From contig NW_005434610.1 of assembly GCF_000315625.1 (NCBI RefSeq), forward strand, positions 133,069 to 188,440: a stretch of DNA of 55,372 bases. Direction: 5' to 3'. Below the pieces are notes generated by a model. The model was not told the DNA's origin and made no database searches. It worked only from the letters and a program-made list of their open reading frames with translations. This document shows, one piece after another, positions 22,814 to 31,647 of this stretch (the first letter of the stretch is position 1; the number at the start of each line of letters is the position of its first letter). Position numbers and translations under genes: made by a program. The stretch is from Guillardia theta CCMP2712 (taxonomy: Eukaryota > Cryptophyceae > Pyrenomonadales > Geminigeraceae).

Positions 22814-24516
22814 AATGCTTGTGGGTTCTCACACAAGGTTCGCAGGGGATCGGGACGGGGTGGTCCACCTCAATTCCCTCCTACAACCCGTTCGAGATCA
22901 TCACCATCCTGCGCTCGATGATCCGCGAGTCGAAGGGGGGCGGGGGAGGGCAGGAGAGCTTGAGGAAGAGCAGGGAACTAGTACCATGGTACGCCGGGTT
23001 CAAGGGGACAATCCAGAAGCACAAAGACGGGGAGAGGTTCACCTGCTCCGGCTGTTTTGAGGTGGAGGACACGAATCCGCTGCGGATCCGGGTGACGGAG
23101 CTCCCCATCGGGATGTGGACGGAAGACTTCCAGGACCACCTCAACCGGCTCTCGGACAAGACGGAGGACAGAGCTGCGATGATCTCCTCCTACACCACCA
23201 ACAACTCGGAGGCAGTCATCGACACGACGATCACGTTCACGGAGGATGCAGAGAAGAAGCTGATGGAGAGTGGGAAGCTGAACAAGCAGGAGCTGATGAA
23301 GGTGCTCAAATTGATCAATCCCATCAGCCTCGGCAACATGGTCCTGTTCGCTGCTGACGGCAAGATCAAGCAATACTACAACCCTCTTGATATCCTCGCC
23401 GATTACTTTCCCGAGAGGATGAGGCTGTATGAACGCAGGAAGCAGATGCAGGAAGCTCGTCTTGCTGCTCAGGCCATGCGCTTTACCAATCAGGTGGGTC
23501 CGATCCTCGTCCCCCTCTCTCCTTCGACCTCCCCTTTATCCATCCATCTCCCCTTCAAACCCCCTCCCTCTCTTCTTGCTCTCTTTCTGCAGCTCTCTCT
23601 ACCTCCCTCCCTCCCTCTGCTCTTCTTGCCGGTTTCTGCCGCTCGTCCTCCCCCTATTGCGTCCTGCAGCTGCAATCCCCGTTCCGCGCTGCTCCTCCTC
23701 CTCCGCCAACCTCACTCATGCACCAGTATCGCTTTCTCGGAGCGGTGGCCAGCGGGGAATTCAAGTTCGAGGGCAAGTCGAAGGATGAGCTTGAAAAGGA
23801 GCTGAAGGAAAAAGGTCAGAACGAGCCAGTCCTGGTCTCCTCCTCATCATCCTCATCCTCATCCTCATCATCCTTCTCCTCCTTCTCCTTCTCCTTCTCC
23901 TTCTCCTTCTACTACTACTACTGCTACTGCTACTACTACTACTCCTCCTTCTATTACTACTCCTCATCCTCATTCCTTTTGCAGGGTTCAACACACAGGA
24001 AGAAATTGAGAAGGTCTTCACTGAGAAGAAGCATGTTGCAGCGCCCAAGTCAGAAGGAGCCTCGCTCGAGTATGTGTATGCTTCCTCTACCATTCTGCAT
24101 GTTCACTTCGATGGCGCAGGGCGGAGGAGGAAGAGGAAGAGGAGTTAAAGGAGAGCAACAATGGGTCTGATGACCTCGCTGTCTCCCCTACACTCACAAG
24201 GGTATTGGACAGGTTCGCATATCTGCTGCAGATGCCAATGTGGAGCGCAACGAGAGAGCGGAGGGAGAAGCTGAAGAAGCAGGTAAGCTCGACAGGAGGT
24301 GAACTCCGCTCCTGATCCGCTCGACCAGGTGGATCAGGTAGAAGGCGAGCTCAAGCGTTTGAAGGGTGAGAGCAAACAGTTCATTCCTCTGCCCTCCTCC
24401 TCTACATCCTCTCCCTCCTTCTCACTCCTTCTTCCTTAGGGATCTCGCCGGAGGACATCTGGCTTGCTGAACTCGATGCCCTCGAAACGAAACTTGGGAC
24501 TGTGATTGAATCATAA
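18704..24516 (+). CDS. TOP2: DNA topoisomerase II, organelle-type, without C-terminal domain
   Basis: A multi-exon gene; among the exons are 18704-20013, 20062-20137, 20188-20235 and 20333-20449. It encodes the type IIA core in order: GHKL ATPase (VNAADNK, GGRHGYGAKLTN), TOPRIM (LTEGDSAK, then MTDQDHDGSHIKGL), and the winged-helix domain with the catalytic tyrosine in ASPRYIFT, followed by GIGTGWST and the tower and coiled-coil parts. The N terminus carries about 45 extra residues rich in Arg, Ser and hydrophobics (WLERNHGQRRHLASY), which look like a mitochondrial presequence. The protein ends soon after the core (ETKLGTVIES) and lacks the long charged C-terminal domain of nuclear enzymes. 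I infer an organellar, probably mitochondrial, isoform. Some small exons between 20450 and 24460 have uncertain edges. The stop is 46 bp from the converging inhibitor gene. Confidence 0.9.
22119..22219. repeat. GGA microsatellite in topoisomerase intron
   Basis: About 33 uninterrupted GGA/GAG triplets inside a topoisomerase II intron, purine-rich on the sense strand. A GGTGCA/GGAGCA hexamer array follows in a later intron at about 22725-22815. Confidence 0.93.
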
Positions 24517-24561
24517 CATTAGTCACTTCTTTCAAGCCTGTTTGGCCCCTGACTGCACTGC

Positions 24562-25220
24562 TTAAGGAGCCGTCACGTCGATCTCAACTTTGGCCTGATA
24601 TGCATCTTCCTTCTCCCATGAGCGTCTGACAGCACATCATATCATCATCAGTGTCATCACCACAGACAGACATCCCGTTATCACAACCTGTAGGCCAAGT
24701 CTACCACTTGAGTTCCAACACTCTTGGCGTCCAACACGAAGACTTGCTTGCCGCCAGCGCCAGGCATCTGAGTGCTTGGAGGGATGAAGTCACTGCTCTT
24801 CTTCTGCCATGGCACCATCGACGTCAAGAACGGCTGCGCTGCAATCATGCATGGAAAACATTTTCACCTCTAGACCGCTCCCCATCGACTTGATCACCCA
24901 CATGTAGCCCGTCTGGGGAGATGGTCAGCTAAGAATCGCCCTCCTCCTTTTACGACACTTACACTCGGAGTTGAATTCATCTCTATCCTCACGGTTCCAT
25001 CCTTCAGAACGCTCTACACACCAAGTTAGGAGGAACGCAGATACGAACAAACTCAACAAACAGTGCGGTAGTCTGTCTTCTGCTGGTCTATCTGTACAGT
25101 TGCTTGGGAGGTAGGAGGAGCTCCTGATGTTCCTTGTCCTGTCACTCCTCCTGCATTCATAAGAGCCGCCGCTAGTAGCAGCAGCGTCGCTGACATGGCA
25201 GCTCTCTGTAGCGGTGCCAT
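24562..25220 (-). CDS. Chagasin-family (I42) cysteine-peptidase inhibitor, secreted
   Basis: Five exons (25220-25062, 25013-24963, 24912-24868, 24803-24688, 24625-24562) join without frame error to 144 aa. Residues 1-29 are a signal peptide (MAPLQRAAMSATLLLLAAA). The rest matches the three inhibitory loops of chagasin-like proteins in order. NSTPSTGYMW corresponds to the NPTTGY loop, PGAGGKQVF to the GxGG loop, and YRRSWE to the RPW loop. The known family blocks papain-like peptidases by inserting these loops into the active cleft. Loop 1 (TPSTGY) and loop 3 (RSW for RPW) differ slightly from the consensus. The signal peptide implies action in the secretory or lysosomal system or outside the cell. 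It converges with the topoisomerase II gene. The call rests on loop order, spacing and size together, and I am fairly sure of it. Confidence 0.85.
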
Positions 25221-26046
25221 CTCCTGCAAGTGGTCGTGGTTCTGGGAGGGTGGGGTGGGGTACATGAAGTACCCCTACATCTCCCTTACCCACATAGGGA
25301 TGAATGGGGTGGTAGATCGATTTTGATGCGATTCAGATGTGGCTCATCCCCGCTCTGACCTCTCCGAACTGTGCACGCCGAGCCCGCCCAGGAGTCTGAA
25401 GGCCGCAGCACTCGCCGAGTGCTGCGGGAGTGCCGGGTCACTCCGCCGGTTCCCGGCGCCATAGATGCCCAGACATTACATGCGCTGCTGCTCCTTGATC
25501 CTCGTGCCCCTGCCAGACTGAGATATTCGATCCTTTACTCAAAGCCCGATCTCAGTTTGCCGCCGCGGCACAGTGACTGCCGCTATTAGTAAGTTGTTGA
25601 CGTTGCCAGTACCGCCGGTAACGGCGGTACATTGTTACTTGCAATACTGAGAAGTTTGGCATTTGCACTCAGTTTCTCTGTTGTGACTCTTAAATTTCAA
25701 CTTGCCTTCACTCTCCCCGGGGTGCTCCATCAGTTCTTGTTGCTCCCTCTCAGTGAAGGTTGTTCTCTTTCTCAGTCAGTTCTGCTTTCCATGCTTGATG
25801 CCCTCAGGACTTCTTGTCATCTTCACAACAACTCACCATCGCACATGGCAGCACTTCTCAATAGTGCAAGGAGTTGATTCATTTGTACAACTGCCATCTT
25901 TCAAAGGTTTATTACAAAAATCGAATGCAAGGTGAACATCAGCTGGAGAAGACGAGCGAGTGAAAGAGACTGAGAGGGTCCACCTCAGCCTTGACAGCTC
26001 CAGCTCCGCGCTACCTTCGACGTCCCTTGCTCATAGCTCTCTCCTC
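25221..26046. other. Intergenic region with GC-rich module
   Basis: 25240-25330 has GGGTGGGGTGGGGTAC and TACCCCTACA tracts upstream of the inhibitor start. 25360-25625 is a GC-rich dispersed module. 25630-25940 is of average composition with only short frames. Nothing recognised. Confidence 0.5.
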
Positions 26047-28236
26047 TTAGTTCCTCATGCTCGCTCCTTTGTCTGCAGTGAGACGGGCTCGGATGTTCAC
26101 CTGCATGCACCTCGACCCTCCGCTCTTGCTCCCTCCCTCCTTGTCTTCTTCCTCCGACATGAACGACTTCCTCGAGGCAAACACAAGCCCCTGCCCCGGC
26201 CGCAGCTCCAGGATCCTCTCCCAGTCCTCCTGCACCAGCGGCAGCTTCGCCGCCAAGTAATGGTACCAGTCGTGGGAGTGGAAGCGATGGAGGACGGCGA
26301 AGGAGATCAGTTCCAGCAGCTCGGGCGCCAGCGTGCTGGGGTTCTGAGTGCTGACAGCCAGCCGCATGTTGTCATGGCGCATGAGGCGGGCGATGTTGAC
26401 AATCGACTGGCTGAGGCCGTCGGACTCCACCCCTTGCATGTACTTGTGCGCCTCGTCGAGCACGAGGAGCTTCCCGGTCACGTGACCTCCCAGCGTCCTG
26501 AACTGCTCGACGAGGATCTGGAAGATGCTGTTGGCCTCTGCTGACGTCAGCATAGGGTCGGTCAAGTCCACGATGACGAGCTTTCCTGGTTTGCAGGCGT
26601 CTTGCAGGTCCGAGGACGTGCGAGCGAGCGAGGTGTTGACGGAGCTCTCCTGGACGATGGACTGCAGCAGTTGAATCCTCTGAGCCAGCGGACCAGCTTG
26701 AGTGGTAAGCTTGCACTCGCTCTGAAGCTGCTTGAGCAGCTCGGCGAGGGACATGCTGCTGTTGTTCCGCTGGTTCGAGCGCAGGAGTTGCGTCATCATT
26801 GAGACGTAGAGCTGATTGTCCTCCTCCTTCAACCGCATGATCCTCTTGATATGATCGCTCGTCAGTCTGTTCCACTTGAACAGCAGCGGCTTCACTGTCA
26901 CTCCCTTCCCGTAGTACTGCTGGCGCTGCTTGTAGTAGCAGGGAGATACCAGGACGACCACGTCCTTCAAGTTCAGCTCACAAGGAGCTCCTGTCTTGCT
27001 GTTGGCTCGCAGCATCTGCTCTAGCATCGTGTTGGGGCTCATCAGCCCTGTCGCCTCCACCTTGGCTTGAGGGTTCGTGTCGTAGTGCAGGACCAGAGTG
27101 GTCATGGGCTTGTTCAAGTTAACGACCTTGGAGGAGGGGAACGGAAGCATGCATGCTTCCAACACGCAGCCGATCGTGTGGCTCTTTCCTCCTCCTTGTA
27201 CTCCCACGGCAGCCATGCAGAAGGGCTCGGAAGTGTTGAGGTACACTGGCTTCCTCCTCCCTTCCCGGTCCACGCGCGAACCAAGGAGCGCGTACTCCTC
27301 CCAGTGCCTTGCTGCCAACTCGTCTCCAATGCAGTAGCCTCGGAAGGGATCCTCGTGCTCTTCATGCTTGTAGTCCCCCAAGAAGTACTCCTCCACATCC
27401 TCGTCGAAGGAGAAGTTGACCCTGAAGACGCTTGTCGCCTGCTCTGTGCTCGATGACGACCGTGACGAACTGGAGTCCGAACCCCCGTCTCCGTCCTCGA
27501 GCACGAAGCATCCCCTCTTCCAACTGTCGTCTTCCGAAGCGCTCGACATGTTTCTGTACGCGTTCAGCAGCATGGCGGCTCCATACGCTGCCTTGCGATG
27601 GAGGTCCTGCCCGAGAGGCCGGCTCCTCCACAGTCCCATCCAGTGCTGAGGGAAGAGAAGGGGCTTCCTGATCCCGCACCATTCCTGGATCACCTTGGAG
27701 AAGCTCGTGCGGGGATGCGGAGGAGTTTCCTTCAGGAACGAGTAGGCCGCATGGAGGTCAAGGAGGCTGGTGGTCTTGACCCTACACATCTGATACAGCG
27801 CCTTCATGGTCTCTGTCCCGTTGTAAGCGACTTTGATGACCTTCTCGTCGGCCATCAGGCTTGACAAGCCGTTTGAGAGCATGTCGGGGCAAGACATGAC
27901 GTCGAAGACGAAGGAGGTGTTCTCGTCGATGCCGACTGCTATCACGCTCACGTACCCGTTTGCCCTCAGCTCACCGTGGCAGGAGACAGCCACAGCCCCG
28001 ATGGTCTCACCGCACGCTCGGATCCGTTGCATGGCCAGGTCGAAGCAGGAGCCAAGATCAACGAGGTAAACGTACTGCACAGGAGGAGCTGTTGTATCCG
28101 ACGACGATCCCTCAGGAACATGGATATAGGAGAACGTGAGGGACGGTTGGTTTGCTTGTTCTGCAACTTTAATGTCAAGCTTATCTTCGAACGCAGAGAT
28201 AATGTCAAGATGCTGACCAACTGATGCAATCGACAT
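26047..28236 (-). CDS. Fusion of degenerate RNase D-like domain with HerA-like P-loop ATPase
   Basis: A single uninterrupted frame of 729 aa, unusual here because nearly all neighbours have many introns. Residues about 55-230 resemble an RNase D/EXD 3'-5' exonuclease fold (YLVDLGSCFDLAMQRI, TIGAVAVSC, KVIKVAYNGTETMKALYQM, LLDLHAAYSF). However, the acidic DEDD residues appear lost: the motif I region reads AVAVSCHGE, motif II YNGTETM and motif III AAYGAAMLL. A Ser-rich linker (253-264) leads to a P-loop ATPase. Walker A is GVQGGGKSHT (about 344-353) and Walker B is KLLVLDEAHKYM (about 589-600). NMRLAVSTQNPSTL and LRPGQGLVFA follow as in HerA/FtsK-type ATPases. Prokaryotic HerA works with the nuclease NurA on DNA ends, so a fused but probably inactive nuclease domain suggests a DNA-end-processing or translocase role; this is inference. 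The start ATG at 28236 is the first Met of the frame. No targeting signal seen. Confidence 0.75.
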   Translation of the reverse strand: MSIASVGQHLDIISAFEDKLDIKVAEQANQPSLTFSYIHVPEGSSSDTTAPPVQYVYLVDLGSCFDLAMQRIRACGETIGAVAVSCHGELRANGYVSVIAVGIDENTSFVFDVMSCPDMLSNGLSSLMADEKVIKVAYNGTETMKALYQMCRVKTTSLLDLHAAYSFLKETPPHPRTSFSKVIQEWCGIRKPLLFPQHWMGLWRSRPLGQDLHRKAAYGAAMLLNAYRNMSSASEDDSWKRGCFVLEDGDGGSDSSSSRSSSSTEQATSVFRVNFSFDEDVEEYFLGDYKHEEHEDPFRGYCIGDELAARHWEEYALLGSRVDREGRRKPVYLNTSEPFCMAAVGVQGGGKSHTIGCVLEACMLPFPSSKVVNLNKPMTTLVLHYDTNPQAKVEATGLMSPNTMLEQMLRANSKTGAPCELNLKDVVVLVSPCYYKQRQQYYGKGVTVKPLLFKWNRLTSDHIKRIMRLKEEDNQLYVSMMTQLLRSNQRNNSSMSLAELLKQLQSECKLTTQAGPLAQRIQLLQSIVQESSVNTSLARTSSDLQDACKPGKLVIVDLTDPMLTSAEANSIFQILVEQFRTLGGHVTGKLLVLDEAHKYMQGVESDGLSQSIVNIARLMRHDNMRLAVSTQNPSTLAPELLELISFAVLHRFHSHDWYHYLAAKLPLVQEDWERILELRPGQGLVFASRKSFMSEEEDKEGGSKSGGSRCMQVNIRARLTADKGASMRN

Positions 28237-29497
28237 GATGCGATCTCAAGCGAAAGTCTTGTATTGAACTTTTTTTTTGTTTTTGTGGAAGAGGCTGTTT
28301 CGTTTGCTCTGTAGGAACAAAAGAGCAGCAAGTACAGGAGAAAAGGGAGTAGCTGATTCAAGAAGACGACGGGGAAAGAGATTGGGAGAGGAGGAGGAGG
28401 AGGAGGGAGACGGGTTAGGCTGGCGGCGTGGCTGGAGTTCGAGGGGAACGTTTCCCTTTTACTTCAAGGGGGGGGCGGGGGGCAAGGCTACAAAAATCCT
28501 CAAGGTTACGAAAGGGTGGGTACTTCGATATAGAAACAGGGGGTGATACAACAAAGCGAATTATTACAAGGGGTGGGGTGGTACTAGAAGGCGAGAAGGT
28601 AGGTGATCAATAGACAAACAGGGGGTAGTAGAGATGACCGGTTGGTGTTTCAATGGGCCAACAGGGGGTCCAATCAGTAGTAAGAAGGGGTACTCCTGTA
28701 CTAGTGAAGATCCTCTGCGTCCGCACTCGCGGTCCGCCGAGTCACGGTCATCCGGGATCACATCGGATGCCTCATGATTCTCAGCTCTTGAGCTCGGCGG
28801 CGGGCCCGTACGGTCCCGTCCCCGGGGCCCGGCCGGGCCCCTCAGCCGGGGGTTGAGACTCTGAGAGGTGAGCCTATGATCTCGGATCCGCCCGGCTTTT
28901 CAAGTTACTCAAAGTTAAGTTAAAAATCAGTACGAGGACAATCAGGAGAGTCGAGGAGGCTTGACCCTGACACTGTCGCACAGGCCAACGTGACGGCGAG
29001 ACTGAGAGAAAAGACAGCGAGAACCAAACCCAACTTCCCGGGCCGCAGGCTGCCGACTGCGGCAGCCTCCGTGTCCCCCAAACTTAACTGATACGGCTTT
29101 ACTTAACTGCGGATAATCATGATACGATCATCGCACTGCTACGCCGGGTATGCTCACGGCGGCACTGCGCGGCACTGCCGGGCGTCTGCCCGGGGGCCCG
29201 GCACAGTGGCCTGGGATCAACGGCCCGGTTTGCCGCGAGTCTACGGAAGTTAAAGTTACCCGGTTGAAGTTAAAAATCAGCCCGGTCGCTGTACGGTACT
29301 ACGAGGACAATCTCTTTTACTCAGTGCCAGTGACTGCTTGGGACTCCCGAGTCGAGGCACTGCAGTCGGCGCAAACCAGGCTTTGCCTTCACTCAACTTG
29401 AAGCCGCGTAGTACTGTACACCCCGGGCCCGGTCACCCGGTGAGCCGGGCCCGGTCCATCCTGGGTCACGTCCCGGATAAGCGGGTGAAGGGTCGCC
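28237..29497. repeat. Intergenic repeat-rich region (G-tract island plus GC-rich module)
   Basis: 28380-28450 is GGA-rich. 28440-28700 is G-tract DNA (GGGGGGCGGGG, GGGGGTGATAC, GGGGTGGGGTGG). 28740-29470 is a GC-rich module containing ACTCAAAGTTAAGTTAAAAA at 28907-28926, as at 15941, and a diverged third copy near 29250-29310. No gene recognised. Confidence 0.6.
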
Positions 29498-31106
29498 ATG
29501 CTGATCGGGGATAAGGCATGGTGGAGGCTTGCAGGAGCTGCAGGAGGAGGAGCTATTCTTCTTCTCCTGCTAACCATCACAAGTAAGTCTCTTGCCAGAT
29601 TGATACCTGCCATCTGCTACTTCCTCTTCTTCCTCTTCTTCTGTAAGTGTCAAAAGAAGATTTGATTCACAGGTAAACTCGCAGGTACTTCGCAGAGCCG
29701 GGAGAGCATGTTGCAAGCGTCAGCAAGACGTGTGCGCAGAGCTCAGATCAGGGCTATGTTAGGTGTGACAGAAATATAGTACTGCACTGTTGTCTGATTG
29801 ATCATGGGCTAGGTAACCGTCCGAACCGTTTGCACCATCTGCAATCTCTGAAGCGAAATGCTTTGAATGAACTTCAAGGTCTTTCCTTATCCGATCTTTC
29901 CTGCTATTTGCTGAATCATGTAAAGATGCTCTGTCGACTGGTGAAGTCGTGAACTTCTTTATGAAGAGTCAAACAAACGGAACCACGGTCTCCATCGATT
30001 TTGCTTCTGCTATGTAAGGATTGAAGATGGATTATTCCTTGTTTGCAGTCGAGTTCTTCTTCTTCAAATGCCTCTAACAGCTCAGATCCATGTTCAAATG
30101 GAACTGATTGCTCAAAGGTGTTGAAGACATTTTCCAGGTTCATTCTCTCGTTAACTCGTGAGTGCAGATTTTCATTCCAAAGGAAGTTGCTTTCGAGTGC
30201 GGAGGACAAGATAACGCAGATACTTGCGTCACCTTGGTAGAATCCTGCACAGATAAGGCTGACGCATATCTTTCTGCTGTCTACAAGGTTTGTTCGTTGG
30301 ATTGATAGCTCATGCCGTCGGTGTTGACCTTGCTCATAGAATGATCCGTTCCGGGCGACTGAGCTGCGAAAGGACTTGAATTGCCAATGCTTTGTCAGCA
30401 ACGGTTGCTCTCCATCATGTAACGTAGCGCTCTACATGGTATGGGCCACTGGGACTGGTGTTCAGTGTCCTGCGAGACCCCCAGTGTACTTGGAGTCGAT
30501 CGGGGCCTTCCAGGTATCTGCATTTCGCAAACTTGATGCATGCAGTTCTCATGAAGTTCATGAACTAGTACGGCGACCCCATGGTATCCAATGTGATGCC
30601 GTCGGACATCAGCTACGATTATTTCCCTGAATATCCCAACCCTGCTGGTTTGCGACTATGGCACCCTTCAGTGTTATCAGAGATTGACCATTCAGTGCAG
30701 GCCATGTCTTTGATGTGTCTGGGGTTCGTGAGCAGTATAGAAAGGATCCCCGGACGTCTTATCGGTCTGTTCTGACGCGCCTGGTGTACCTTTATGACCC
30801 TTCGATGTGATTCAGGTATCCTTCCAGCTACAAATACTACCCTTGGTATTACTACGATGAGGACATTTACAGTCCAAGGTATGTTTGCAAAGTTTACTTC
30901 ATCTACAAAGCTCATTCGCGATATGTAGCTACTGGTCATACGGCTATCCTGCCTCTACTGACCCCCTTCTTGATTACGACCAGGTGAGTCCAACCATGAC
31001 TTGTTGGACAAGGTTACGATTTCTAACTGCTGCAATGCAGATGACTGTGCCATCTTCTGGGAACTATTTCTACGACCCGTACTCTGGCCGTGTATATATG
31101 TATTGA
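29498..31106 (+). CDS. Tyrosine-rich single-pass membrane or secreted protein, unknown
   Basis: Thirteen exons (29498-29582, 29673-29762, 29813-29878, 29926-29987, 30049-30117, 30168-30287, 30340-30438, 30466-30513, 30569-30647, 30701-30764, 30816-30878, 30929-30983, 31041-31106) total exactly 321 codons plus stop. The N terminus has a hydrophobic anchor (GAAGGGAILLLLLTIT) followed by a basic region (SARRVRRAQIRAM). The middle is Ser/Asn-rich (SSSSSNASNSSDPCSNGTDC) with possible N-glycosylation sites and about ten cysteines, for example in CGGQDNADTC, NCQCF and GCSPSC. These suggest an extracytoplasmic, disulfide-bonded domain. The C-terminal third is rich in Tyr and Pro (SSYKYYPWYYYDEDIY, GNYFYDPYSGRVYMY). 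I know no family with this layout. A cell-surface or periplast-type structural protein is conceivable but unproven. One intron (29879-29925) ends in AAAG. Confidence 0.65.
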
Positions 31107-31167
31107 AATGATGATACATCATCCTGTGTGAAATTCGTGTCAACCGGATTTGTACATCAAAGTCCTT

Positions 31168-31647
31168 CTATGTTGCAGATTTTCTGGCGTTCCATTTATT
31201 ACAAGAAAGGAAATCTCGATGGATCAGTGAAGAGACGTGAAAGAAAACCCCGCCATCATGCTGACTTAGCAAGTCGGCTGACCCCAAACACCTCCGGTTG
31301 CCAGACGGGTGCCGGCTCTGCCGTGACCCTTGCGAGGCCTGCTCTGTTTCCACCGCAACTTCAGTCAGGCCACCTGGACAGCTTTCGAGTGAAATTCGAC
31401 TCACCTTGCCGAAGCTCTTTGCCGACCTCTTGCCCTTGGTGGTCCGCTTGTCTCCTCTTCCGTCCATGGTTGTGAGGGTCTCAGCGGTCTGGAGCACGGG
31501 AGTTGCCATCTGGCCAGGGGCGAGCAGGCAGACCGGTCCAGCGCTTCTCAGTCTGACGTCCTGCAGCGAGGTAAATGGAGGGACTCCATGCCATGAGGGG
31601 GCTCACGCTCTTAGGAAGGACTGAGCCAGGGGCGAAAGCAGCCGAAA
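31168..31647 (-). CDS. bTHX/PSRP4-type small ribosomal subunit protein, organellar
   Basis: Exons 31647-31607, 31560-31405 and 31317-31168 join in frame. The core reads MDGRGDKRTTKGKRSAKSFG, then K|SR across the splice, matching the bTHX pattern (GKGDRRTKRGK...GKSRP). bTHX is a tiny basic protein of the bacterial 30S head, and plastid and mitochondrial forms exist. Upstream lies a leader-like stretch (SAAFAPGSVLPKS) resembling the start of the transit peptide in the ferredoxin-like gene here, which favours the plastid. The first exon was not resolved. A phase-compatible candidate with donor GTGAGT near 31830 gives no clear signal peptide. The C-terminal extension after the core (about 45 aa) is longer than usual and may be a misread end. 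The stop lies 62 bp from the stop of the converging Tyr-rich gene. Confidence 0.65.

Noticed and set aside
26372-27456. Long frames antisense or shifted within the HerA-fusion gene
   Set aside because: No conserved motifs; the 729-codon frame explains the codon structure and has Walker A and B.
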